From: Myrica gale
Lineage: Eukaryota; Streptophyta; Magnoliopsida; Fagales; Myricaceae
Length of the DNA: 64,000 nt
Assembly (NCBI GenBank): GCA_963930655.1
Contig: OZ005608.1
Coordinates: forward strand, 15,934,001-15,998,000
Direction of reading: 5' to 3'
Both the position numbers and the translations under genes were made by a program. Shown here in pieces: positions 45,549 to 59,556 of this stretch. The notes beneath the pieces are model-generated. The model ran no database searches, was not told where the DNA came from, and saw nothing but the letters and a program-made list of their open reading frames with translations. Position 1 is the stretch's first letter. Every line of letters starts with the position of its first letter.

Positions 45549-46904
45549 TGTTTTTTAGGGGGTGAGATTGTGTTTTGTAGTTTGAAAGAGTTAAGTTGAT
45601 TCACTTCTTAGTCAAGGGGCGAGATTTTATTTGCAGGTTTGAATAGGGTTAAATTTGACAGATGGGTTAAATTTGACTCACTTAAGTTTTTTAGGAAGGC
45701 GAGGAAGTTTTTCAGGTCTGAAAAGAGGGTTGAGATGGTAATTTGAGCTTTGAAAAGGTATTTCTTTTGAAAAGAAATGAAAACAGTACCCTGTAAAATT
45801 GTAAATAGTGAGAATTCATCGGTTGCGGTTTTGAGGTGTGGACCTCCATGGCTCCAGGGGATGGATTTCGTTCGGTGAGAATTCACTTCCTGATATTAGA
45901 CAACATTCTCAATAATTGTAAAACTCCATAAATCTCGCCCAATTAGATCCACAAACTTCACCAATACCAAACTCAAAGGAGTATGGACTGTTTTTGCAGG
46001 GGGCTATCCGGATTACTTTCTAAATGACAGTTTCTTCTAATCACAGATGACCCCTTAACCCCTTTTATTTGCAACTAGGTCCCTTCTGTTTTGAACCGTC
46101 CGATACATCACAGCATCTCCTATTTCAATTATTTCATGAGTTACTTACAAAGTGCTTTTGCGTGAAACTATCGATCTAGAAGCAGACTATGGTACTTGAA
46201 ATCCTAAATTGCATGAAATTCAGCACAAACTGAAGCCCCACAGACCAAATCTGCTTTAATCTTCCTCCATTTTGAAACAGACCCTGTACCCAGATTGAAT
46301 GTAAACCAGAAAACAAAAAGAAAAGGCATGCAGGAAACTTATTAAATGGAGATCCTATAATACTTGAAGACATACAATCTTCCATATACTACTTGGGATG
46401 TGATAGAGGAAGATAGACTTTCCAGTTTCTTCAAAAGAATTGCCACCTGGTGTGATTGTTTCTTTAGGTAGCATAAGCATGTCATTATGGTTCTTCAATA
46501 TCTGTTGTCAACTACCTCTCAGATAAGCTTTGTGATTTATTGATCTTAAGTAGAGACGTAACAATACATAACATCTAACTGTAATATCTGAGGAAGCACC
46601 AGTCAGCAATCAGCATGACTGTTTCTTTTGGCTCAAAACATACCTTGGCAGCTTCCCCTATCATTTCAAATTCTATTCACATTGTTGAAAATTACTACAA
46701 TGATACAGGAAGAAACTGTACAAGGTATACAAGGAATTTAAAACAGAATTATAGTTGCTATCTGCAGTGTTATAACAACGGAATTTGGTATCATAAAGCT
46801 AAGATCTGAGAACTAACATTCATGAGGCTTAGAAAATCATGTCCCTCCACGAAGCTGATCAAGTTTCATCCCCAGAAACCTTCACAGGAGTGATGTTGCT
46901 TTGC
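45549..46904. other. 3' flank of the CDC7-like gene
   Basis: Includes the 3' UTR side of the kinase gene (toward 46904). No additional gene or transposon end was recognised. Confidence 0.5.
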
Positions 46905-49900
46905 CTAGTTCCCGAGTTTCTCCCTTCTCATGCCTTCATGGCATGGAGCGAAGAACTCGTGCTTGTGAGCTTCCTCTGCACTGATCCTTACTCGAGGGTT
47001 TACTGTTAAACACTTCTCCAAGAGATCAAAAAGTGAGCTTGGAATTTCCCCAAGAAATTCCTGTCTCTTTGTGTTTGTTTCACACCAATCCTGCAGCTTT
47101 ATGGAAGGTAACCATTGTCTATGATAGAAACCCTGCATCAGAACGAACCTGGTCAATATATGACATCTTCTAATTTTTGTTTAACTGAACAAATGGCATA
47201 TGAGAGACATATACCACTGGAAATGATGATTCACGGTTGTGTAGCTTGGCAACTTCCCATAAATCTTCGCTGCCCCTCAGCTTTGCTATATCCTTTACGT
47301 TCCTGACAATGGCAGTGTTATGGTTGGTCAAATGGACTATGAAGATGAAAAAGTGAGTTTGTAAAAAGACTGGAGAAAAAGCAAAGGTTCTTACTGTTCA
47401 GGATCACCAAAAAAAGGCATTCTTCCAGTCATCAGGTATAGTAAGGTGACCCCTGCAGACCAAATATCAACTTTGGGGCCTTGATGTAAAGATTTGAACA
47501 AGACCTGCATTAATCATTCAAAACATGAGCTCCAGCTTTCCTATTTGAAAACAAAATTGAGAAACAAGGTCGGTAATATTTGAGTGACAGGGCACAATTA
47601 GAATGATCCATGAACTTGCAGTTCTCTCCAATACCATCTTTGGTTTAAATCCCGGTAGGACTATCTTGAAAATATATAGATTAAATTAATCAATCATTAA
47701 CACCGAAAAATAATTTTTTCACCTCAGGAGCTCGGAAGCCTTTAGTTCCAACACAAGGACCTTCTTTCTTGTGCTTTCCATCCCCTAATAACAAATGAAA
47801 AAGGATCATTTGAAGTATACATTTTCGTTTCTTTTAGTCCAAAGTGTCAGAATCACTAAAATAAACACCTCTTTTATTTGTTGAGCCAGCACTGGTAACA
47901 CTGGTGACAGTTGAAAGCAGGGGCATAGGTGTAATATAATCAAGCTTGCTATCCACTTCTCTGGGAGAGGCAGAAACTCTCTTTCGACTAGGAAATGGAA
48001 TTCTTATTGCTTCATGATTTGGACTCTTCATTGCTTCCTGCAGCAGGCTGATAAGCTCCCTCCTACCATGGCATGGCATAGGTTCCCTTCGCCTTTCTGC
48101 TGAAGGAGTCCTGGCACTTGTCACATCCTTGGCTGAGGTTATGCCTGAGCCATCTGCTCCTTGACTTTTGATGACGTTCCGACTACCCAAGCCATTATAC
48201 ACCTCCGCTTGCCCCAAAGCCTTTCTTTTCAGGTTCTTAGGATCTAAAGCTGACCTGGAGCGTCTTGTTGTCTCTCGATTGACTCCTTGTGAAGTTTTAG
48301 CAGTTGAGAACTTCCCATTATCAGTTGGAGATATTGATTTGGAATTGGAAACCATAATGTGGTTGGTGGTTAAATGAGATCCTATTCTTGACCTGCCTGT
48401 AAAAGTATACAAGTTAGCAGCCTGTTTTAATTGTTTAATAATGTGAAAGTAAGCCCACAAAGCATTAACTGAAACCATTCCTATAAATTAAAATGAGATA
48501 GTTTTTTTTTCTTTTGGGCATGAAATCTTGCACAAAGGGGTGTGGGGAGAGAGATAGAGAAAGAGGGTTTAGAAGGAAACGACAACTTTTTTCTTCTTCT
48601 TTTCTTTTTCCCTTCTAATTGAGTTTTATGAAATAAAAAGAAGGCGTGCAGTCCAGTGTCAATTCCACTATAGCAATGAAATGGGAGATTAAACCAAACT
48701 AGAGAGGAAACATAGCATACCATTGTTTCCACAATTTTGAGATAAATCCTGTCAAACACAGTAAAGAAACACAAGCAAACTTCCAGATTACAATCTAATG
48801 AAAACTAGGGGAAAAATTAAGTGAAAACAAACTAGAAGCTAGTGCTAAGATAACAAGAAAAGTGTAACTAACCATGGCAAGGTTAAAGTCGATAAGATAA
48901 CCTTTATTAGTCTTCCGAGAGAAAAGGAAATTGCCAGGTTTAACATCTCTATGAAGTATTCTCTGCAAACGTAGAAGCAAAAGACCCCCCTATGATGCAA
49001 AAAGCAAATTAATCCAGGCAAAACATAGATATAAATTAAATTTACCTGCCTATGCAGAACTGCAAGTGCTCTGAACATGCAGTAACCATACCACTGGAGC
49101 TGAAACACATCAATTTCTTTCTTTAACACCTGCAAGATAATGCACAGTCAACATCAAATACAGAGACTAACAAAAGAAAAGAAAGAAAAAAAAAACAGAA
49201 ACGACCATATCCAATAATTACCTCAGGCTTATCATGGTCAACATGCTCAAGAACAAAGCAATCAGAATTCCCATGCTTGAAACAACCCTTGTATTTGATA
49301 ACAAAGTGTTTACCCCTGAATTTAAAGGATTCACTTCGATGTTAAATCATAACATTTTGGCTTTCATACACATGCAGTTTCATATAAATGATCTTCCATG
49401 AAATTCGTACCCAAACTGTTCCAGCATCTTCATTTCATTGTTAACATGATGCCTGTGAGCATTAGCATGAGGGCCTGCAGTGCCATTGAAATACCAACTG
49501 AGATCAAGGAATTGTCTTCTACTTGTAATATTTACTTCTTGTTTTGACAAGTGTTTCGTACTTCTAGTTGCTAGTTATTCCTCCACAACAGGAATTTTAT
49601 GATGCCATTGCGCTACACTAAAGAGACTTTGGGTTACGTGCGCTGGGTACAAGTATAAGTCTAGGTGTCAATCACTTTACTCTCTGAATGTTTGGACAAA
49701 GGGCAAGTGCTAAGATCTTACCGTCCAGTTAAATTCTATACAAGGTCAAAATGAAGCACACACATAACTTTTTTTTATAAGAAAAGTGTTTGAGGTACAT
49801 AACCAGATGGCTCGAAGCACACACATAACTTAGGAGTCAAGCGCGGTATTTCAGTCATATAGAACAATTGAGAAACAAAGATGCAAAAGTTAAGAGCATA

Positions 49901-52896
49901 GTTGATGGAGCTTCCTAGTTTCAGTTGCTTTTGTAATGATGTCAGCCACAAATATGAGGAAGTTTGATGCATATCCCTTATCTTAATGCAATAATATCAT
50001 ATCCAACACAGGTTTTTGCAATTCTTTAATATCCATAAATTTCCATTTTTTGAAGTGGTTCTGTCATGAGATCTACTATTGACATAATAGTACATGCAAC
50101 CATCCATCATTGTAATGACTTGATTAGTCTAGCTTGACTATATCAGTACTCAAATCAATTAAACATAGCCTTCCTTCTCAGGCAGCCAAAAAAGAGAAAA
50201 AAATATAGAACAAACTTATGGACGCTAAAAACCCTCACCCCTTCCCCTCCTGAAGAGTTTTGGCAATCATACGGATCCCAGTAATAATTCTATGTGAGAT
50301 AGTGTTTTCCATAAACAACATAAAAGACTAGATTTACAATGTTACAGAATTGCAAAAGGAAAATTTACAAGTCTAAGGCATTCTTTATAGATAAGACAAC
50401 CTAAACCACTTCTTTTTTTTACCTCTACACGGAATGGCAGCTTAAGTACCAGTAGGTTACAGTATTAGTCTGTCTAAGAAAGAGAAGTACAACTGTACAA
50501 AGGAAGTCTAATTGAAGTCCAAGATGATAGGTACATTGGTTATAATGTTAACTGAAGAGATCAAAAGGTTAGAACAGGCTATATAATGTCATCCCACTTA
50601 CATTTAATTGCAACAGTAGCTCCATCACTTTTCCTCCGTGCCCTGTAAACAGTGCCATAACCTCCTGCAAGTTGGGTTTTAGAAAAAGCAATCAACAACT
50701 CACATAACAATGAACAGGTTCCAAGAGATGAGGTGGAGGTGCCAAAAGGTAACCAGAGGTTTTGATACCTGAACCTTCTTCTTCTATTACCGTATATGAT
50801 TCAAAGCTTGGAAGTGCTTTCTGCTCTTGCTGATCCTACAAAGTAAGATCTGTAGCTATTAAAACTAATAATCAGTGGAGAAGCTCATTTTTCAGCTTTG
50901 GGTCAGAAGATTAACTTGCGCGAACACAACATTGATTGGACACAGATGGAGGCAACCAAGTGCAATATAAGATATCGCAGGTAAGTTCCTACCTTGGGAG
51001 GAGTACATCTTATCCCCCTTCCCTTACTAAGCATGTCATCATGATTATGCTTTAATTTCTGTGCTTTGCTTATTGAGAGCCGATGCCTCCCGCACTGCCT
51101 CTTCTCTTTGGGAGAACCAGCAACTTTACAATGCTCAGAAGACTTTGAGAAAGCATGCAAGCCTGCAGCCATTCCATCCTTGCGAAGGCTCCCAGAATCA
51201 ACCAACTTTTCTTTCTGGTCGTCTTCCATAACTCTTCCATTTTCAACTATTTGAACCTGTGTAGCTTTAAATGCATCATCAACGTTTCCAGCCTCTAAAG
51301 GTGATATATCTCCATATGTAGCACCTTCTGGGCCACATGTGGCACTGAATTTTCCGCTTCCAAAACCACTTTCGTTTATCTTACAATCTTTGCACCCAAC
51401 CAGATTATCCAAAATGGGATTTAGAAGAGCTACTTCCTGATCCGGCTCACATGCCATTATTGGCATGTTATGCTTCCCTTGCGGAAATAGGCTTGTATTA
51501 TGGTCACCTTCTACATGTTCAAGGTTCTTCAGCTGACATGTTACATGACCACCATTGAAATTGGCAAACATGGGGGGTGCAACCATAAACTTATTTACCA
51601 ATACTGAATCACCACCTGGCTGCAAGTTTATGTTCCTGGTGATAGCGTCCATCATATGAAACAGTACCTGCATGGCAGATTGGATTCAGAGGCTGCCTGG
51701 AACAGTGGTTTCCTAGAGAACATATCCTCAAACAGAAAAAAAAAAGAATGTCTCCGAAATAAGGAAATTTTGACAAAATCTTGTCTCAAAGAAAGCAGGA
51801 AATAATAAGGCAAAAACAGGATTTCATGAAACCATACACTGCTATTGGGAGAGATGCAACGGTTACCCAAACAAAGTCAACAATTAAAGACCTGTCACAT
51901 TAGAGGGATGTAGACTATTAGCTGCAAACACTAACCATGAGATGTCAAAGTCTCATGTATTTGTATACATTCTTTGTCTGTCCTTTTTTTTTTTCCTTTT
52001 TTTGCTACATGCTAATTGGCCAACACTAATAAAGATCACTGGAGCAGCTACAACTCTCCTAACATAACGTGGCCAGTAAGAAAGCTCCATTCTTTCATAT
52101 ATATGTAAAAGTATGACCAAATAGAAGTTTCATATCTCGTGCTCCAAGAACGGGTCAACATTAAATATTGTCCCGGCTTATGAATATGTGAGTCAAACCT
52201 GATACGGAAAAAAGCAACAAAATCGAACTACACGTTTGAAGTAACAAGTTTGATTCAAGAATACCTTTGGACAAACATATTGAATTAGTTTCTGTGAGCA
52301 CAACCATTCTCGTTTCTCTTCCTCTGCTGCAATTAATCACCAGAATAACCAGCTAACCGTATTGAATCCCAAATAGAAACTACCAAAGACACTTCAAAAT
52401 GAAATTTAAAGAGAATGAAATAAAGTCCCCACTCACCAGCTCCGGAACTCAAAATCCTACTTTTTTTGGGCATAGGCGCAAGCTCACACACTGAAGACGT
52501 AAACAGCTTGCGCTTCCTAGAGCACATCGTCCCAAAGTCAATCTCATACCCTAACTCGTTGATACCGCAAACTACCATCCCCATCCTTGGCGTGCAGGAA
52601 ACTACCGAATTCGAGCTCGACGCGAACTCTGCTAGAGCAGTTAGGGCCACCGGAGAGATAGTCACGTGGAGATCGCGGGTCAATAAGATGGGCGAGTCAG
52701 GGATCGAGCAGAAGGACTCGACAAGCTCGGGGGTGGCACAGAATAAGGTGCATCGGGAGGCCAGCTCGGCAGGGCGTGCTGTGCGGCCGAGCGAAAGTAG
52801 GAGGGCGAGGAGATGCCAGGCCTTTTCTGTGGCTGTGATGGTGGTGGTGAGAGTACTGCTTATTGTCAGTTCCGAGTAGGTGAGGCGAGCTTCCAT
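46905..52896 (-). CDS. CDC7: CDC7-like serine/threonine protein kinase (plant type)
   Basis: Fifteen exons: 52896-52437, 52326-52265, 51667-50993, 50835-50769, 50664-50602, 49474-49411, 49315-49222, 49129-49046, 48962-48873, 48748-48721, 48396-47869, 47784-47723, 47504-47395, 47302-47215, 47132-46905. They total 2,703 nt, 900 aa. All junctions are GT-AG and in phase. A long N-terminal part (1-399) precedes the kinase domain: glycine loop GSGGYGTV (420-427), VAIK Lys 442, HRDVKPGN (527-534), metal-binding DFN (548-550) in place of DFG, APE (757-759). About 190 residues are inserted between DFN and APE (kinase insert), including SGITSAKDVTSARTPSAE. In eukaryotes CDC7 with its DBF4 partner phosphorylates MCM helicase to fire replication origins. 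Identity with plant CDC7 homologues is clear, and the partner is not in this window. Confidence 0.95.
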
Positions 52897-54829
52897 GGAA
52901 CTCCAGATCTAACAAATTGGTGCCTCGGTAGGCCGGAAATAGATTTTCAGGGGTTTGGGAGGGGTGGATGTGGATTAAGGAGGATTATGCAGAAATGGCA
53001 TTGGGACAGCCCGAGGGAGGCGGGAATGTGGCACAAGTAGGGATTCAGAATTTGCACGTGCCAGTTTCCCGCTAATTTTTTTTTTATATCTATATATACA
53101 TATTATAAATAAAATGCAGCCGAAACAATATATACATCTTAGAAACAAAATATAGCCAAAACAATAATATATAAATGATTTAAATGCTTCTTCATAAATA
53201 AGTGGAAATTTGAAATTTTTTAAGCTATGTGGAAGATAGCCTAGATTCTATTGAATTTGAAAAGTTGTTAGAAAAATGATAAAAAAAAAATTTACTAAAT
53301 AATGCAAAAAAATATTTTAGAATTAAAATATCAAAAATTAAGGATTAAAAACACTAAAAATATTAAAATAAAAAATATTGTAACGCCTTAACACTGATTT
53401 TATTCAGTAATTTAACTATAATGGTCTGCCGAGAAGAAGTTCACTTCAACTATAGCGGTAAATTTGGACCGTGTACTTAGCTCCATATTTAAAGACTAAA
53501 AAAAATTAAAACATAAGCTTATGGCGTGGTTAGAATCCATGATAGTATTCTCATATTTCAAATGTTGTACCATTAAAGACAACAGAACAATTTGTCACAC
53601 TTCAAATCGTTAATTAAGATTTATTTAAGAGACTAAATAATATGTGAAAAAAATGCAGTTAGAGTCAATTGATTAAAAAGCCCGTTTCTAGCATAAAAGA
53701 GGGCGTTTTTTCATATTTGCTGCGAACAAGTATTTTTTTCATTGTTAATTGTCGTTTCTTGTATTCACAAACATAAGAAAGCCTTAAAAAACACGACAAC
53801 TTCGTGGAGCCCACTGCCCAGTAACTCATCTTCCTTAGATCCTCTCCTCTGTCTTCTCGCATGAATCCCCTTCAGAGTTTTGGCGCCACCACTTGAAAAT
53901 CAATTGAAGAACATCATGACCTCCATGCGCAGGGAGTTTGGAGAGGGAGGAGAGGGAGGAGAGGGAGAGAGAGGCAAACGATGGAAGGCTAGAAGCTGTC
54001 GAAGAAGAAATTGAGGGGGCGGGGGGTCGACGAAGAAGAAATGGGAGGGGGAAGTAGTTGTTTAACATTACAATTGGAAACCAAAACAGATTCAAATTAA
54101 AGCATCCAAATTCGGGACCAAAATAGATCCAATCATCCAAATCCGAAACTAAAATATATCCAATCATCCAATAGCTTGTACACAACCAAAGTAGATCCAA
54201 TGATTCAAATTCAAAACCAAAACACATCCACTAATCCAAATTCGAAATTCCAATCAATAATTCCAAATATTATTCCAACACAATTCACAAACAAAGAAAA
54301 AAAAACAAACAATAGCACAAATCTGAGACTATAGAAAGAGATCGACTGAGAGAAGTGGGTTGTCGGCTGAGATCTCAAATCCGAGACTAAGAGCAATAAG
54401 AGCGGCGATAGAGAGAGATGATTGCAAGAGCAGAGAGAGAGAGACCGATAGGCGACGAACACAATGAGATGCGCAGGGGGTACTCGATGATGATAAGTTA
54501 ATAACCCTAAACTAGGGGGTTTTGATACCCAATGTTTAAAAAAATATATAAAAATTGCGAAAGAGGTAATTTCGCACAATATTCATGAAAACTATCTTTT
54601 AACTACACACAATAATTGACAGTTTTATATTCCATCTAAATTCAACAATTTAACAATGTAAAGCACAACACAATTGACACACGAATTGGTTACGAAGAGA
54701 AACCTCTTGAACACACACTTCAAGAAGAAAAACTCTACGGGCCTTGTGACCGGGAAAGGTTTCCACTAGTACGAGAACTCGAAGTTACATGGTGATCTAA
54801 ACATACACAAATCCCCTTGCTATTCTAAC
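52897..54829. other. Intergenic: CDC7-like promoter side and AT-rich DNA
   Basis: Upstream sequence of the kinase gene (52897 to about 53050), then AT-rich DNA with A/T homopolymers and a GA-rich patch (53930-54040). Frames here (for example 53835-54579) show no conserved domain. No transposon ends were identified before 54830. Confidence 0.45.
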
Positions 54830-57316
54830 TAGGGCTGTTCAGTGCCACCGGAATTTTCCGGTGGCACCGGCCCCGGCACCGGCACTGGGAACCCGGGCGA
54901 CCGGGAAACCGGTGTAGGTGCCGGTGCCTCATTTTGGGGGAAACTCGGGGGTATTCCCGGTTCCCGAGTTCCCCGGCACCGGGAACCCGGGGGACCGGGA
55001 ACCGGGTTTCCCCCTTTAGTTAAAACCCCCTATCTTGGTTTGGTCGACTTTTGATCTATATGCTTTGTGAGGAGTGATAGCAAAGTGGGATTTAGTCTGA
55101 CCGTCGACATGAGAGACTTTGGGCAGGTCCATTTGACGCCCTTCACTCACGGGCTCCTCTGAAATCCAAGACGTAGTCGCTGTCTGCAACTTGGTATTTG
55201 TCAGCTTGTCCGTTACTCGCATTTTGTTGGTGGGTCTTATGCAGGTGTGTGTTGTTTATGATACTACTCGCATTTTGATCGAATTTTTTTTCTCTGTTTT
55301 TTAACTGATTCAAATTCTGTATCTGTGAATATGAATAGAGAAAGAGGAAAAACCGAAGATTCCATCCGGATCCGGGCAGGCAAATCTTTTCCTTCCAGGC
55401 AACATGCTATCTTGGTTTGGTCGACTTTTGATCTATATGCTTTGTGAGAAGTGATAGCACTTGCAGGATTGCGTATATTGAATGGGTTTGGTGCTTTTCA
55501 ACAGGTCAGCATTTTGGTTTTGATTTTGATTGACGATCGTTGCTTTGTAGGCTTTATCGCAACTACTGGATCCTTCTATTTATTTTGGTTTAAATGGGCG
55601 GTGATGCTTTTCAAGTGTGTTATCTTTGTTATTGACAATTATTGATTTCTGTGCTTAACTGGAGGAAAGTTCACAGAGACCAAATTTTGATTCATATAAA
55701 ATAAGTCTTCTTTGCCATTTGATTGGAGAAGGGTTGTAATTCCGTGTTGTAGGAGTGAATATTGGGTCAGGCAATCTTAGCCGTTGTTGTTTTATCTTCA
55801 ATTTGACCTTCAATTACTTTGGCTAAAGCCCTACAAATAACTTGATTGCATCTATAGTACTGCCTAAACAATATATTGAGCTTGGTTGGTAAGACGAAAG
55901 AGGGTCTTTATGATCATATATAGTATAACTTTTTGCACTGAATGAATGATGATTCTAGGAAATGGACTTTTGGCAGATGAAAGGTGGTCTTTCTTTCTGT
56001 CATTTTTCCTTAGTTGTACTTGATGCATCTTCTTTGCATTTTATAAGCCTCGGGAAGACCAACTTTGGGAATCTTTCGTCTCCTTTATTTTCTTCTGTTT
56101 ACAGTGATGAGAAATCTCTAGTGTTCAGTGGTGGCTCTTTGATGGTAATTTTGAGGGTGTTAGTTGAAGATCCGTTTAGAGAAGAGTGAGCTATCCAGCA
56201 ATCAAAAATAAAAAGAGTGGCTTCTTGGACAAAGTGGGATCTTGATTAGGATTTGGAAAGGCTATATCAATGGAAGTATCCAATTTTTGTTTTATTAATT
56301 GAAGATCATAAATTGGCCTTCTTCAAGGTGCATCTTTTAGGAAAACTTAATCAGAGGAGAACTGCTATCAAAAGAGGTTCTCTCTATTCCGATGAGGAAA
56401 TTGGGAAGGTTTTGTCCATTGAGAGCTAGAGATCTTGAGCTATGAAATACTTTGTTGCTTGTAAGAAAGTAGTAATGTCCTTACCTCTTGCATGAACATA
56501 TATGTTCTCGAAAACATATTCTCATGAGAGTATTGTTCATTTAATTTGTTTTCTGAACGCAGACAGAAGAAGAGAAAGAAGGTGGGTCCTGCAAAATTAT
56601 TCATAAAATACTATAAACACTGTTAGGGGGAGTATATTCAAAGAACAAATGAAAAAAAATTAGGGCCTGCTTGTTTAGTCTAGAATACCATTTTTGATGT
56701 TTCGGGCCATTTTCTCAGAACTGCCAAAAAATATGGTGTAGCATTTTGGCTCAATAATGGCAGTTTTGAAAGAAAAAAAATGAGGCATTTCTACATACAG
56801 CCTTTCAGCTCTCTTCTTTGTCGCATTGACAGAGCCCCATATCCCTCCAATTGGGTTTGATGTTTGGTTGCATTTTAGGCTGTGCGTTCCGAATGACACT
56901 GTATATCTTGTTTATGGGTATGAGGGGGTCCTGGATGGTGTGCTTGACTGCTTGTAGTGGTCTGCGGGCTTTTGATGTCTTCAGTTATGGGGTGGTGGTA
57001 GTTCATAGTTGATGATTTTGCTGACTTCATTGGATTGTATTAGTAGATTGTATTATTGATTTTGGATTGTATTAGTTTGGATTGGATTGTATTAGTGTAG
57101 AGTTTATATTTTCTATGTGCGTAATATGTTAAAAAAATGGTTCAATATGAATGTAGGATTACCGGAAACCGCCACCGCTAAAACCGCCACCGCTAAGGGC
57201 CGGTTTTTGCCCTTAACGGTGTAGGTGTAGGTGGCATTTTTTTTAAAACCGGCATATCCGGTGTAGGTGCCGGTTTTGGCCAAAACCGGCACTTGCACCG
57301 GGGTTGAACAACCCTA
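54830..57316. mobile_element. hAT element (2,487 bp), probably non-autonomous
   Basis: Terminal inverted repeats are TAGGGCTGTTCA (54830) and TAGGGTTGTTCA (reverse strand, ending 57316), with an exact 8-bp target duplication ATTCTAAC (54822-54829, 57317-57324). Both are hallmarks of hAT elements. Subterminal regions are GC-rich, with repeated ccggtgccgg / aaccggc motifs (54840-55015 and 57160-57300). The interior shows no BED finger or hAT dimerisation domain. A 50-bp direct repeat occurs at about 55030 and 55409. The interior may include captured host sequence, which I could not identify. Confidence 0.9.
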
Positions 57317-59282
57317 ATTCTAACACACTGAACTTCTTACCCAAATCTTGAATCTGGATCTACAAACCTTGCAGGGACTGAGACTCATTCTCATACATTC
57401 ATCATGCTAGCACCTTCACCGATGATCACTACCACTACTGTCAGGCCAAAGCCACACAAACCATCTCAGGGACCAGAACTCTGGTACACCCTAAGATATA
57501 AGCGGGTAAACTTTGTGTGTGATCAATAACCTTGATGGAACTAAATAATAGGTACAATATCTTTCTGGTACACTTTAGTTCTTACAGAGTAAACTAAGAA
57601 ACAATATTAAAGTCTTGGAGAAGATAACAATGAAAGTTTTTTCTCTGAAAATACAATAGGAACAATATTCTTTGTTCTTAGGTATCTTTGGCAAAATGAG
57701 AGGAAATACTTTATATATTCTAGGCTTCTGAGGTGGGAATTATGAAGGCAGTTTAACTTGGAGGCGTTCTAAAAACAGTTAGAAGTGTTCAGGCTAGCTT
57801 ACGTAATTCTTAGTAAACCTCAGGCAAACTCCCGACGATCTGTACCAACATTAAAATACTCAGTGCTCCAACTTCGCATAGTTAAACTATAGATAGACTC
57901 CCGCGTACTACAAATGGTCCAGACACACTCATACGTTGTTGAAACGCTTGAACCATGTTGTGCTTTAACACTTGAATCTCTAGGAATAAGACACAAATAC
58001 AATCATAAAGTTATATGCCAACTAAATACACTTACAAAGATGAAGAAAAAGAAGAAGAGGAGGAAACATAGAGAAAATTGTTTAGTAGTGCTTGAGGGTT
58101 TGTTGTTTGAATTCTTTTCCTCTCTCCTCTCTTTCAAATCTCGTTAGCTATGGAGTGACATAAATGATTTTTGATGTTTTGTGTATATAGGTTTGGTTGC
58201 AGCAGGGAGAATCAAGAGAAGAAGCCAGGGTAAGGGAGACCAAAAATCGAAGGGGACCCGTGATCCATTTGTTGAAAAAATTGATATTTTACATGTTAGA
58301 TTTATTTGCATGTGTGATTAGATGTTTAATTCTAGTTGCATGTTAGGTTTGTGAAGTTGTTAATTGAAGAAAGTTAGGGTTTTTGAGGTGTTGAAAGTGC
58401 ATCGACAGTCAGATTTGATTGGAAACTGCAAACTATCAAATTTACAGCAAGTTAGTGGGAAGACATTGTTGGTTTTGTATAAATTTCGAAATTTCTGGGT
58501 AACTATGTTGGATAATTAGTTTGATGATTAAATCTGTGAACTTAGTATACATGCGAGGTTTGCATAATGTTTAATTGAGTGCTTTTAGTTGTTGAATCGA
58601 AGTAGAGGATGAATTAGAAGTGATAATGCATAAAAGAATTCAAGTTATCGCATTGCATGTAGAGGAATAATTCTGTCATCGACTCTCAAATGTACTTATT
58701 GACCTTTTAAGAGGTTGTTAGGTGATGTTATAGACTTGATTATTGGTCTAAGAGTTTTATAATGTGCTATCCCAATAGCTCTTGATTTTTGGTTATAAAG
58801 CAATAAGCATTAAACAATAAGCAGAAAATTGGATAATTTACGAATGTACAGCACTTTTCTTTTCATTGAAGTAGTTGCTGGAAAAACTAGTATAGTCGTA
58901 GTGGATAATTAATTTTTGCTCCCTAATAATTAGAGAGGGCAAGGCTGTTGAACATCATGTTAATGGTGCAGGAGAATTTAGGGATTATAGGTTAGATTCA
59001 TCACTTTAGTGGCTGGAAAATTTCAACTGCAGAATTTTTAAGTGATGAAATTTGTGGTGTTTGCAAAAGACTTTCGTGGTTGAATCTCGGCTGATCAAAG
59101 AAGATTCTAGCGGATTTCTTCATTTGGGCACTTGTTGAACATGGGACAAAGGATCACATTTCCAAGCTTGAATGCGTGCGCCTTCTTCCAATAAATATTG
59201 CGAACATTCTAGTGTAGCCCATGTCGTGTTTGAGTTTCCACATCATTTGTTTGTATCCCCGGGTGGCGTTGCCCGAGGAATT
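57317..59282. other. Region without recognised genes
   Basis: It continues the sequence interrupted by the hAT element. Short frames only. No conserved domain, transposon terminus or RNA gene was recognised. Confidence 0.4.
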
Positions 59283-59556
59283 GATGCTCGCAAGTCCCTC
59301 CCCCTATGGCTGCTTTATGGAAGTTCGTTATTTTTAATTGGGGATTTCTCTTCTCAATAATGGCTCACGCTTTTTGTTTAATGAATAGTTTAGGCCTTTT
59401 CGGGTGGTATTATTCCATCGATGCTCGCAAGTCCCTCCCCCTATGGCTGCTTTATGGAAGTTCGTTATTTTTAATTGGGGATTTCTCTTCTCAATAATGG
59501 CTCACGCTTTTTGTTTAATGAATAGTTTAGGCCTTTTCGGGTGGTATTATTCCATC
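59283..59556. repeat. Perfect 137-bp tandem duplication
   Basis: Units 59283-59419 and 59420-59556 are identical by eye. A short open frame repeats in both (ARKSLPLWLLYGSSLFL). Confidence 0.95.
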
